Positions 7,227-15,367 of a stretch of 45,656 nt of DNA are shown here, piece after piece; positions within the stretch are counted from its first letter, which is position 1, and each line of letters begins with the position of its first letter. The translations under genes and the position numbers were made by a program. The notes under the pieces were generated by a model, which saw nothing but the letters and a program-made list of their open reading frames with translations, was not told the origin of the DNA and made no database searches. This stretch comes from Desulfobulbaceae bacterium (GTDB lineage: Bacteria; Desulfobacterota; Desulfobulbia; Desulfobulbales; Desulfobulbaceae): the NCBI GenBank assembly GCA_019163135.1, contig JAFLKR010000150.1, positions 1 through 45,656 on the forward strand. The letters are read 5' to 3'.

Positions 7227-7382
7227 TCACCTCCATTGCGCTACGATCGCCTCAATCTGGTCGCAGTTGTCTCGCCAGGGAACCTCGGGATATGTGTCGG
7301 CGCCGCTAACTTCGACAATGAAGGTGTCCGGTAGAGAAGGTTTTTTCGGAATGATACGGGGTAAAAAGAAAATTTTTGCCAA
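7227..7382 (-). CDS. Possible small protein or gene remnant, 51 codons
   Basis: A TTG-initiated frame from 7382 to a TGA at 7227-7229 encodes a plausible, non-repetitive peptide (ending FIVEVSGADTYPEVPWR then DNCDQIEAIVAQWR). Its composition and codon choice look natural rather than random. There is no clear ribosome-binding site, and a stop codon lies five codons upstream of the TTG, so it could equally be the 3' tail of a decayed gene. No family is recognised. Confidence 0.25.
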   Translation of the reverse strand: MAKIFFLPRIIPKKPSLPDTFIVEVSGADTYPEVPWRDNCDQIEAIVAQWR

Positions 7383-7543
7383 TAGGTATATTTACCGGTA
7401 GGTTGCTACAGCTTGATCAAAAAACAATTTTGATTTGTTCGAGGTGTTTTTTGGGTGAGTGCAACATTGTGGTGGTAGAGAGAGGCAATGGAGCCTGATG
7501 AAATCTCAGCGGTTTCTACGTGATTTCAACATGGAGGGTTGGT

Positions 7544-7786
7544 ATGGCTGTTGACAAAAGAGACGCAATCTGTAAACGTCCTCGACGGTTCCGCTCTGAG
7601 GCGAGACCCGAAGAAAAACCAAACCCTTACATGACGCTTGCCTTCCCTCGTCTCAACCGGTATTGGTCAGCGCGGCATAAGAGCTTTATACACCTGCGGA
7701 GGTTGTTGATGGCCGCTCGGGATTTAAGCGTTGTTCAGATTCACATGGAAGAGGACGCTGCAAAGACAAATGGCTGCCTTGGTTGA
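7544..7786 (+). CDS. Doubtful small ORF leading into the glycosyltransferase operon
   Basis: The ATG at 7544 has an excellent ribosome-binding site (GGAGGG, 6 nt upstream). The TGA at 7784-7786 is followed 1 nt later by an ATG (7788) in the frame of the next gene, a layout typical of translational coupling. The 80-residue product is Arg-rich, low in hydrophobic residues and resembles no protein I know. It is either a leader ORF that couples translation of the mannosyltransferase or a chance frame. Confidence 0.25.
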   Translation: MAVDKRDAICKRPRRFRSEARPEEKPNPYMTLAFPRLNRYWSARHKSFIHLRRLLMAARDLSVVQIHMEEDAAKTNGCLG

Positions 7787-8939
7787 TATGGTGCAAGCGA
7801 AATTGTCAGCCGTTTCGTCGGCGCTACCCCTCCCCGTCCGGCGTAACCTTGCCATGACTGCGGCGTGGCTCGTCATTATCAATATCTTTGCGCTGCTGGC
7901 CTTTAACCGGTTGAACCTCGCTCCCGACACCGCCTTCGAGTGGATGACCCCGACCGCCATCGGTCCGGTTCAGCAGAGTTGGGACCTCATCGCCCTGCAT
8001 AGCCGCTGGGATTCCTACTGGTATCTCGATATCGCTCAAAACGGGTATTATCTGCGCGGTCCGGAAGATATTGCCAACGTCGTTTTTTTCCCGCTCTATC
8101 CACTGCTGATGCGTCTGGTCGCGCCGGTTGCAGGTGGAAATCTGGTACTGGCCGGCTGGATGCTGAGCAGCCTGTTTTTGTTGCTGGCAGTCGCCTTGCT
8201 GACCCGACTCTGCCAGCAATTTCATCCGGACATCGACCCGCATCTCCCCGTCGCCTTTCTTCTGGTCCACCCCACGGCCTTTTTTCTCAATGCGGTCTAC
8301 TCCGAGTCGCTGTTTCTGTTTCTGTCGCTGGCCACGGTGTTTTGGGCTCTACGCCGTAATTTTATGATAGCGAGTCTCTGGGCCGCCCTGGCTTCGGCCA
8401 CGCGTGTCGCCGGGGTCTTTCTTTTCGTGGTGCTGCTGGTCGAATTCATTCAAGCCAACGGCTGGCGGGCGTTGTTGACCCGCCGGGTCTGGCCGCTGGC
8501 GCTGGCGCCGCTCGGCGCCCTGGCGTTTTTCCTGTACCACTGGGCTGCCTTTGGCGATTTTTTTCTGTATCTCAAGGTGCAGACCTTCTTTGGTAGAGAT
8601 TTTTCGGTGGATGCCAATGCGCTTTTTATTCGCAACAACCCTGATCTGGCCAACACCCTGCTCGATTTTGCCTACACGGGCCTGGCCATACTTTTTGGAA
8701 TTATCGCGCTATGGCGGGTCCGGCTTTCCTACGGCCTGTACATGCTGATCTCGTTGAGCATCGCCTTGAGCACCGGCTCATTCCTGGCGATTTCCCGGTA
8801 CAGCATGGTGCTGTTTCCGATTTTTATCATCGGGGCCGGCATCCGTTCGCCCGTTGGTCGGAGTGCCTGGCTTTTCGGATCGACCCTGCTGCTGGCGCTT
8901 GATACTATTCGTTTTGTCAACCACTACTGGACCAGCTGA
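7770..8939 (+). CDS. PIG-V-like integral-membrane mannosyltransferase
   Basis: About 390 residues with roughly nine to ten membrane segments. The diagnostic motif RWDSYWYLDIAQNGYY lies at residues 79-94, matching the catalytic luminal loop of PIG-V/Gpi18 (GT-C) mannosyltransferases. Bacterial members use a polyprenyl-phosphate sugar donor and transfer the sugar on the outer face of the membrane. The ATG at 7770 was chosen; a TTG at 7731 and an ATG at 7788 are alternatives, and none has a convincing ribosome site. Its stop codon overlaps the start of the next gene, a GT2 enzyme of the type that makes polyprenyl-phosphate sugars, so donor synthesis and transfer are encoded together. The sugar and acceptor are unknown. 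Confidence 0.82.
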   Translation: MAALVDMVQAKLSAVSSALPLPVRRNLAMTAAWLVIINIFALLAFNRLNLAPDTAFEWMTPTAIGPVQQSWDLIALHSRWDSYWYLDIAQNGYYLRGPEDIANVVFFPLYPLLMRLVAPVAGGNLVLAGWMLSSLFLLLAVALLTRLCQQFHPDIDPHLPVAFLLVHPTAFFLNAVYSESLFLFLSLATVFWALRRNFMIASLWAALASATRVAGVFLFVVLLVEFIQANGWRALLTRRVWPLALAPLGALAFFLYHWAAFGDFFLYLKVQTFFGRDFSVDANALFIRNNPDLANTLLDFAYTGLAILFGIIALWRVRLSYGLYMLISLSIALSTGSFLAISRYSMVLFPIFIIGAGIRSPVGRSAWLFGSTLLLALDTIRFVNHYWTS

Positions 8940-9961
8940 TGATGAATCCGTCTTCTGAAGGTGCGGCTTTTATCCGGCCAACCATCCCCGACACCCGCGA
9001 CGTCGTTCCTGTCGTCAGCGTGGTCGTTCCTGCCTTCAACGAGGCCGAGAACATTCCTCTGCTCTATCGGCGTGTCGGCGAGGTCTTGCAGAAAATGGTC
9101 GGGAAACGCTGGGAATTGATCTTGGTTGACGACGGCAGCCGCGATGCCACCTGGTCGGTGATCTGTGGGTTGGCCGCAGACGACCCCAAGGTCCTGGGGG
9201 TGCGTTTGTCCCGGAATTTTGGCCATCAGTTTGCCCTGTTGGCCGGCCTGGAGATTGCGCAAGGGGAGGCGGTTATCACCATGGACTGCGATCTGCAGCA
9301 CCCGGTGGAAATGCTTCCCGTGCTTTTTGAGAACTGGTGCGCCGGTTTCAAGGTTGTCAAAACTCTGCGCCAGGATGTCTGCGACGTTGGCTGGTTCAAG
9401 GGCTGGACCTCGCGTAATTTCTATCGACTGTTCTCTTATCTCAGCGGGGTGCGTTTGCAGCCCGGAGTGGCTGATTTTCGGCTGATGGACCGCCAGGTCC
9501 TCCATGAATTGCTGCGTTTCGGTGAGCAGGGACTCTTCCTGCGGGGACTTACCGAGTGGATCGGCTTTTCATCCTGCTCGATCCCCTACAATGCCGATCC
9601 GCGGGCCTGCGGGCAGCCCCAATACAGCCTGAGGAAAATGATCAGCCTCGCCTGGAAAGGGGTGAGCTCTTTTTCGATTATGCCCCTGCGGGTCGGGATC
9701 GTTATCGGCGTGATGGGCAGCCTGCTCTCGCTGTTTGGGGTCTGTTACGCTTTTTTCGGGAAGATTATCGGTGCGGGGGTGGTGCCCGGCTGGGCCTCGA
9801 CCTTGATGGTGCTCTCGTTTTTATTTCTGCTGCTGTTTATTTATTTGGGTATTCTCGGGGAGTATGTCGGCCGCATTGTCATTGAGGTGCGGGGACGGCC
9901 CCGTTTCATTGTCCGCGAAACTGCAGGATTCGGCAGCCGTCGTCCTTTCCCCTATGAGTGA
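8939..9961 (+). CDS. GT2 polyprenyl-phosphate glycosyltransferase (DPM1/GtrB/ArnC-like)
   Basis: 340 residues. GT-A fold: VVVPAFNEAENI (28-39), the DD motif at Asp64-Asp65 (LVDDGS) and the metal-binding DxD at Asp116-x-Asp118 (MDCDLQHP). Two C-terminal membrane helices (about 255-280 and 290-316) are typical of the GtrB/DPM1 class, which loads a sugar from a nucleotide donor onto undecaprenyl or dolichyl phosphate at the cytoplasmic face. The ATG overlaps the upstream TGA (8937-8941), indicating translational coupling with the PIG-V-like transferase that probably uses its product. The last 8 nt overlap the next gene. Which sugar is used cannot be read from sequence. Confidence 0.9.
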   Translation: MMNPSSEGAAFIRPTIPDTRDVVPVVSVVVPAFNEAENIPLLYRRVGEVLQKMVGKRWELILVDDGSRDATWSVICGLAADDPKVLGVRLSRNFGHQFALLAGLEIAQGEAVITMDCDLQHPVEMLPVLFENWCAGFKVVKTLRQDVCDVGWFKGWTSRNFYRLFSYLSGVRLQPGVADFRLMDRQVLHELLRFGEQGLFLRGLTEWIGFSSCSIPYNADPRACGQPQYSLRKMISLAWKGVSSFSIMPLRVGIVIGVMGSLLSLFGVCYAFFGKIIGAGVVPGWASTLMVLSFLFLLLFIYLGILGEYVGRIVIEVRGRPRFIVRETAGFGSRRPFPYE

Positions 9962-10817
9962 TGCCATCCGGCTGGTGGTCAATGCCGACGATTTTGGGAT
10001 TTCGCCGCGCATCAACGAAGGTATCCTCCGGGCACATCGGGAGGGGATCGTCACCTCGACCTCTTTGATGGCGGTGGGGCGAGCTTTTGAGCATGCCGTC
10101 GATTGCTGCCGGATGGTCCCGACGCTGGATGTGGGGGTGCATCTGACTCTGGTTGCCGCGCGGCCCGTGCTACCGGATCGCTCCTCCCTGGTCGGTGCGG
10201 AGGGGAATTTTCCAAAGGGTGCGGGGGCGTTACTGCGCCGTTGGCTGGCGGGAAGCATCCGGCCCGCGGATGTGCAGGCGGAATGGGTGGCGCAGATCGA
10301 GCGCGTTCTGGATCAAGGGATTCCGGTGACGCATCTGGACAGCCACCAGCATGTGCACACCTTACCGGGGTTAGCCGATCTGAGTCGGCTGCTCGCCGCC
10401 CAGTATCATATCCCGTTCGTGCGCGTCCCGTTTGAAAATCTGCTGTTGGAGCGATGGTCGAGCCGGCATGGGATCAATCGGATGCTCGGGGCTCTGGTGC
10501 TCAGGGGTTGCGGGTGGCTGGCGGGCTTGACCGGTAACAAGGCAGGAACGGGTGCGTCGCCTCGGTTTTTGGGATTTCAGGATGGCGGCCGACTCGATGC
10601 CCATCGCCTGCGGTCGCTGCTTGATTCCCTTCGACCGGGCCGGACCTATGAGCTGATGTGTCATCCCGGATGCCGTCCGGAGGAACCGGAGATACAGCAC
10701 TGGGGCTACCGCCACGAAGTGGAATTGGAGGCATTGCAAAGCCCCGCCATCCGCGCCGAGATCGCCGCGCGGGGGATTGCGCTGTGTAGTTTTGCCGATC
10801 TGGCAAACAGTAATTGA
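9954..10817 (+). CDS. YdjC/ChbG/HpnK-family carbohydrate deacetylase
   Basis: 287 residues from the ATG at 9954, chosen because the family begins right before its NADDFG motif (residues 10-15) and because it gives an 8-nt overlap with the GT2 gene. The metal and catalytic residues of this TIM-barrel family are visible: Asp12-Asp13, His63 (GVHLTL), and the His-rich HLDSHQHVH (127-135), plus a late CHPG. Members deacetylate N-acetylated sugars such as chito-oligosaccharides; HpnK belongs to hopanoid gene sets. No hopanoid or squalene gene is nearby, so here it more likely trims an N-acetyl-sugar carried by the lipid intermediate made by the two upstream enzymes. That link is inferred from operon structure. 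Confidence 0.87.
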   Translation: MSDAIRLVVNADDFGISPRINEGILRAHREGIVTSTSLMAVGRAFEHAVDCCRMVPTLDVGVHLTLVAARPVLPDRSSLVGAEGNFPKGAGALLRRWLAGSIRPADVQAEWVAQIERVLDQGIPVTHLDSHQHVHTLPGLADLSRLLAAQYHIPFVRVPFENLLLERWSSRHGINRMLGALVLRGCGWLAGLTGNKAGTGASPRFLGFQDGGRLDAHRLRSLLDSLRPGRTYELMCHPGCRPEEPEIQHWGYRHEVELEALQSPAIRAEIAARGIALCSFADLANSN

Positions 10818-10926
10818 GCTGGCCCCGGATCGCGACCGCTCAATCTGCTTTTCAGCCGTAAACCCTATCTTTGCAATTTACCCTCGCGGTCCCAAAGTAC
10901 TCAACTCTTCACCGCTCGCAAGCGGG

Positions 10927-11685
10927 TCAATCGTCCTCTGCCGCCCTCCGCACCGATTCGCCCTCATTTTTAAACATCACCCAGTATTGTGCGCCCATGG
11001 GGATTTGGGCCAGTTTGCTCTCAAGGGCGGCCACCGCCGGCCATCGATGCAGTCCGGGCGGCAAGACGTTGAGGTAGGCATGGGTTATATAGCGGAAGGC
11101 CTGGGCTTGAAACAGTGAGATGGTCGTGGTCAACCGCAGCAGATGCGCGTCCTTGTCAAAGGGACAGGCCTTGACGATCAAGCGGGTCAGCGGGTTGAAC
11201 GGATTGTGCTCCCAGATTATCAAGGTGGCATTGGCCTTCATTCGGGCCCGCAAGGCCTGCACTGTTTCGGCCCTTTCGGCGGGGGGGATGTGATGAAAGA
11301 CGTTGCAGCTGATCACCAGATCAAAGCGGATATCTTGGGGAAGCGCCCCCCAATTATTCACCAGGCTAATCCGGTCATCGCCGGCGATGGCTTTAGCTTC
11401 CTTGAGGGAGTCCACCGAGGTGTCAAATCCGAACAGTCGCAATCCGTTGTGGGCCAGCAGCGGTTGTAACAGATCGGAGGCGACCAGGCATTTGAACAGC
11501 CGGCCGTTGCCGCAGCCGAAGTCCAGGTAGCAAAACTCCTGATCGGCATATTCATCCGTGATCCATTGCACGACCTTGGCGGCTTTCTGGGTGACAAAGG
11601 TGTCGCTGCGGACCCCGGGCGGCAGACTGCGGTTGTGGATTTGTTCGTAATCGGGAGCGACTCGGTCAAACAGATTTTTGGTCAT
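10927..11685 (-). CDS. Class I SAM-dependent methyltransferase
   Basis: 252 residues. Motif I is clear at 53-64 (YLDFGCGNGRLF), followed by an acidic end of strand two (LFGFDTS), motif IV (DLVISCNVFHHIPP) and a post-motif LIIWEHNPFNP. The first residues (NLFDRVAPDYEQIHNR) match the start of ubiquinone/UbiE-like and lipid- or polyketide-modifying enzymes. The EHNPFNP(L)TR stretch is common in methyltransferases near glycan or lipid-carrier clusters. It converges on the deacetylase gene with a 109-bp gap, so it is not in the same transcript, but it may act on the same glycolipid. Substrate unknown. ATG start at 11685. Confidence 0.85.
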   Translation of the reverse strand: MTKNLFDRVAPDYEQIHNRSLPPGVRSDTFVTQKAAKVVQWITDEYADQEFCYLDFGCGNGRLFKCLVASDLLQPLLAHNGLRLFGFDTSVDSLKEAKAIAGDDRISLVNNWGALPQDIRFDLVISCNVFHHIPPAERAETVQALRARMKANATLIIWEHNPFNPLTRLIVKACPFDKDAHLLRLTTTISLFQAQAFRYITHAYLNVLPPGLHRWPAVAALESKLAQIPMGAQYWVMFKNEGESVRRAAEDD

Positions 11686-11882
11686 GGGGGATTAGGCCTT
11701 GCCTTCTATGGTTGCTATAAAAAAACGAATTTTGGTTTTGAACTTCAAATAACCAGGAGATCATGGCTAATCTTTGTATCCAAGCTTCGCAACTTTTTCC
11801 TTACCAGCTTGTTTAAACATGGGCTGGCGCTCTATGTTATCGCTTGCAGTGGGGGATGGCGTAATAGCAGGGGGCTGCGTGA

Positions 11883-11916
11883 AATGGACGAACTGCAGAG
11901 GAGCAGTTCGTCCATT
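11883..11916. terminator. Perfect 14-bp hairpin after the 809-residue gene
   Basis: AATGGACGAACTGC (11883-11896) is the exact reverse complement of 11903-11916, with a 6-nt loop. It lies 26 bp after the stop codon of the minus-strand gene ending at 11943 and upstream of the methyltransferase start (11685). Its strength and position suit a terminator, but the T-tract is poor (ATTTCA), so it could instead protect the mRNA 3' end or be a repeat element. Confidence 0.6.
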
Positions 11917-11942
11917 GGGAGACCTTGTACGGGTACGGATAT

Positions 11943-14372
11943 TTATCTGCCCCTGCCTCCACCGCCGGCCCTACCGCCTCCTCCGGCCCGGCCACCGCCT
12001 CCGCCTGCGCGCTGTTGTGCCTGTGCCCGGCCACTGCCTTGGCTGAATTGGCCGCCGCCCCGTTCTCGCGGTTGGGCCTGGGAGGCAAAACTTTGTCGGC
12101 TCTGGCTGAGTTGGTTGCCGCGCGAGCGAGCCTGCGCTTGCGAATCCAGGTCGCGGGTGCTCGGGCTGAACTGGCTGCCGCGTGAGGAGGGCTGCATTTG
12201 GGCGCGGCTGGATTGGGCTAGGTCCGCGCGCGGCTGAACCTGTGCACGGTCGACGGCTTGCCTGGAGCTGGCCCGCTGCTGGGTTTGGGCTTGCGCAGCG
12301 CTCCTGGACGCTGTCCTATCTACCGGTGCCCAGCCATTTCCGGTATTGGAACTCCAGTTGCCGCTGCTGTCTTTTTTGTACACATTCCCGTCTTTACCGG
12401 CATAGACATTGCCGCCTTTACCTTTGACAACCGCCCCCTGACTGTTTTTGGTGTCCCAGGCAACCGCGCCTGACCCTCTATTGGTTTGTACGCCGGCAAC
12501 GGTTCCATAATCGTTGCTCCGGTATCCGCCGCGGACGGCGGTGCCAGTGTTCGGATTGTAGGTTGCCGCTCTCCCCGCCGAGCCATAGGTGGTATCGACG
12601 CGAGCGCCGGCGGCCCGGGTACCCGTATAAGGATTATAGGCTCGGCCTACAGCCGCGCTGCCCCGAGGTCCATAGACAGCCGCGCCGCGTGCATAGGTTC
12701 CGGTGGCCGGATTATACGCCATGGCGACTCCTCCGCCCCGGTATGGACCATACTGGGCATAGGGGGGGCGGTAATACCCGCCGTAGCCATAGTTATACCT
12801 GGCGCCATAGCCGTATGAATAGGGCGCGGGATAATGGTAATCGTGATAGTGGTCGTTAATCAGTGCGCCCACGATCATCCCGGCGCCAAACATCAGCACG
12901 CCGTTCGCCGCCACGTATTCGCCGCTATAGCCGGCGGTTTGCGAATAGACCACCGTGGTCGGCGTGCTGTTCTGCACGGTGACGTAGGTCACGTTGTAAG
13001 CGGGGTGGGAAGGCGGAATAGTGTAGATGGCCGCCGGCACGTTGGTGCAATAGGCCCAGGGGCCATCGGGGGAGTTGCTGGAATACCAGACCCCCTGGTC
13101 GCAGCAGTAGTAAGCGCCGTTGACGAGGAAGACCGCACTGCCGGTGTTGGTGGCATACTGGACGCTCGTTGACGGAATGGCCTGAAAGTTCGGGTGTCCG
13201 TTATAGGCCACCTGTACTTTCGGGGGCGTGTTGACATCCAGGGTTGTGGTATTGGGCACCGAGGCCAGCAGGACCGCATCCTTAGCCTCGGTGGTACCGG
13301 GCACGGAGGCCTTGACGAAGGCGGCGGGATCGCTATCCGGTATCTTGGAAAAATCCGAGGGCAGATTGTTGCTGGCACTTGTCCAGGGACCATCCAGGCT
13401 GGTGGCGCGGAACCAGCGCCCAGCGGTCAGGAAGTAATAGTTGCCATCGCCGGAGTTGAGGAACAGCGGGCTCTCGGTATTGGTCACCCGCATCAACTTG
13501 GTGCCGGAAATGGGATTGTAAGTAGGTTCGCCTTTGGTGAGGATCAATTCCGCCGGTTCCTTGCTGATCAAGACGATCGGCGGATTTTTATCCAGCTTGC
13601 CTGGCACCAGTGTACGGATAGCGTCCCAGTTGTCGCCCTCGGGCAGAGAAGACATGCCGGGCGGCAGGGTCGTGGTTGGCGCCCAAGGTCCATTGACCAA
13701 GTCCTTGGTGGTCAGCCAACTCTCCTGGTTAAGGAGATAATACCCCTGTCCGGCGGTATCGTAGAAGATGTCCCAGTTGGTGTTGGCCACAAACATCAGA
13801 TCCTTCTGCTTGGGATCAACAGGTTGCAGTTGCGGTTCTCCCTGCATCATCACCAGGATGGCGGGTTTACTGCTTGAGAAGATCTTTGGCGGATCCAAAT
13901 TCAAGTCAACCGTCGCTTGTTGCCGCTGCTGCGCCGGATCAATATAGGCGAGGATTCGATCCAGCGACACGGTTAGCGCCTGACCGAATGGCCGCAGTTC
14001 GTCCACCACACTTCGCAGGGCGGCAGCTTCCGCATCCGAGGTGTTCGGGAACCGCAGCTCACGTTTTTTGGGGATCACCGCCACCACGCGGGCGGCCTGA
14101 TCCACCACGGTCTCCGCATCCAACTCAGCCACGCCGAAGGTTTCCTTTTTGGATTTTCCGTCTTTGACGGCGATGGCAAACCGGACATGAATATTCTTGT
14201 AGTCCTGCCAACTATCCACCTGGGGCTGATAGATGGTAAGTTCCATGCTGTTTTTCTTGGTCACCCTTGGCCAGCCGGGATCATTGGGGGGTGTGTCGGC
14301 CGAAAAAGCACAGGTCGCCCCGAAAAACATGAGCAACAGTGCCAGTAGGATGGAAATTCTGGGAATTTTCAT
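11943..14372 (-). CDS. Large exported repeat protein with Gly-Tyr and Arg-Gly-rich C-terminus, 809 aa
   Basis: The ATG at 14372 was chosen over an upstream one because it has a strong ribosome site (GGAGG) and begins a clean signal peptide (1-24, cleavage after FSA). An N-terminal globular region (25-175) is followed by three tandem copies of a ~55-residue module at about 177-231, 280-331 and 391-440. Each has ATNT or VTNT, a YY(F/L/C) strand and a closing GPW. Next come a Tyr/Gly-rich section (515-545), short YNPxTGT repeats, then a Gln/Ser/Arg region and an RAGGGGRAGGGG-type tail. Databases label similar proteins 'carbohydrate-binding family V/XII'; I treat that label with caution. Probably surface or periplasmic. 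It seems to be the last gene of the minus-strand envelope cluster. Confidence 0.8.
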   Translation of the reverse strand: MKIPRISILLALLLMFFGATCAFSADTPPNDPGWPRVTKKNSMELTIYQPQVDSWQDYKNIHVRFAIAVKDGKSKKETFGVAELDAETVVDQAARVVAVIPKKRELRFPNTSDAEAAALRSVVDELRPFGQALTVSLDRILAYIDPAQQRQQATVDLNLDPPKIFSSSKPAILVMMQGEPQLQPVDPKQKDLMFVANTNWDIFYDTAGQGYYLLNQESWLTTKDLVNGPWAPTTTLPPGMSSLPEGDNWDAIRTLVPGKLDKNPPIVLISKEPAELILTKGEPTYNPISGTKLMRVTNTESPLFLNSGDGNYYFLTAGRWFRATSLDGPWTSASNNLPSDFSKIPDSDPAAFVKASVPGTTEAKDAVLLASVPNTTTLDVNTPPKVQVAYNGHPNFQAIPSTSVQYATNTGSAVFLVNGAYYCCDQGVWYSSNSPDGPWAYCTNVPAAIYTIPPSHPAYNVTYVTVQNSTPTTVVYSQTAGYSGEYVAANGVLMFGAGMIVGALINDHYHDYHYPAPYSYGYGARYNYGYGGYYRPPYAQYGPYRGGGVAMAYNPATGTYARGAAVYGPRGSAAVGRAYNPYTGTRAAGARVDTTYGSAGRAATYNPNTGTAVRGGYRSNDYGTVAGVQTNRGSGAVAWDTKNSQGAVVKGKGGNVYAGKDGNVYKKDSSGNWSSNTGNGWAPVDRTASRSAAQAQTQQRASSRQAVDRAQVQPRADLAQSSRAQMQPSSRGSQFSPSTRDLDSQAQARSRGNQLSQSRQSFASQAQPRERGGGQFSQGSGRAQAQQRAGGGGGRAGGGGRAGGGGRGR

Positions 14373-14674
14373 GTTACGCCTCCTTCCTGCCAAAAAAAAT
14401 GAATTCATGCCGCCGGAATGTAAAGTTATTCCGTTGTTAATTTGTGCCGATTGCGTGCAGTACGCATTATTTGATTTGCACAAATGCTACCTCAGCGACT
14501 TGATGCATGGTTGCCGAAAAGCCGACCCGGGCGAAAACCCAGTCCCATTCCCGGGTTTGATCAGACCTCCACTGCGGGGAGGGCTTACCGCAGGCAAAAG
14601 AACCTGTTAGAGGATACCAGTTCACTTTTGCCTGGGTTTGCGCGTGGTTGCAATGGGTATCGGAACAATTTGAA
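14373..14674. other. Intergenic region, no gene recognised
   Basis: This 302-bp spacer separates the 809-residue gene from the upstream lipoprotein gene. No credible gene is seen on either strand. The gap is long enough for a separate promoter for the 809-residue gene, but no close match to a -35/-10 pair was identified. Confidence 0.4.
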
Positions 14675-15241
14675 TTATTTCTTAGCCCGAACGGAGAGGG
14701 CCACGGCTTCGGTATAAGTGATGACGATAGTCTCGCCGACCTTGACTTTATCGAAGTTGGCGGGATCCTGTACTTTGACGACCGTCACCTCGCCATCGGG
14801 CATTTTGAGCGTTGCGGTCCCTTGCACCTTATCAAGCGCCAGGATGGTGGCGGTCACTGTGGTTTCGATCATCTCGGCCACCCCCGGTTTGTTGCCTGGT
14901 TTTGCCCTGGTCATCATTTCGGCGGTTTCATTCCTTACCTCCCCGGGTTTGGCCATCCGGACCGCCAGTGATTGGACATAATCCAGTTCTATTTTGTCAC
15001 CGACCCGGACCTGCGGCAGGTTGACCACCTCTTCACCGGCATGGATGGTCATCACATTGCCTTCGGACCCACGGATGGTGACCAGCCGTTTCTTCATGTC
15101 GATCTTTTCGACGGTTGCCGTTGCAGACACCACATTGGTTCTTTCAACGTTCAGTGCTTGTTTGGGGGCCGAATTGGTACAGGCCCAGACATTCAGGGAC
15201 AGCGTCAGTGTCAGTAGTACTCCAAGGTGTTTTTTCATCAT
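14675..15241 (-). CDS. Lipoprotein of unknown function with two similar halves, 188 aa
   Basis: Signal peptide with lipobox LNVWAC, lipidated Cys at 21, so membrane-anchored. The mature protein appears to be two related small beta domains. Residues about 41-95 read TATVEKIDMKKRLVTIRGSEG then LPQVRVGDKIELDYVQSLAVR. Residues about 127-185 read TATILALDKVQGTATLKMPDG then FDKVKVGETIVITYTEAVALS. Both halves have the pattern TAT-(V/I)-x2-(I/L)-D, a VT or TL strand, VGD/VGE and a closing Y-x-(Q/E)-(S/A)-(L/V)-A. I recall similar proteins in Geobacter-like bacteria without a function. It has an ACGGAGAAC ribosome site and lies 126 bp after the mechanosensitive-channel gene on the same strand. Confidence 0.72.
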   Translation of the reverse strand: MMKKHLGVLLTLTLSLNVWACTNSAPKQALNVERTNVVSATATVEKIDMKKRLVTIRGSEGNVMTIHAGEEVVNLPQVRVGDKIELDYVQSLAVRMAKPGEVRNETAEMMTRAKPGNKPGVAEMIETTVTATILALDKVQGTATLKMPDGEVTVVKVQDPANFDKVKVGETIVITYTEAVALSVRAKK

Positions 15242-15367
15242 GTTCTCCGTAAAGGGTTTTTAAGTGGTCATTCAGCCAGTTGTCGTAATGGTATTGATGA
15301 ATTTCTGTTTAATATTCGATAGGTTATTCTGTGGTGCTGTGGATGGCGGCCTCCAGCCCGCTGGTCT

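Noticed and set aside
11943-12340. GC-rich plus-strand frames opposite the 3' end of the 809-residue gene
   Set aside because: They are the shadow of the Gln/Ser/Arg-Gly tail of the minus-strand gene, which has a signal peptide, ribosome site and repeats.
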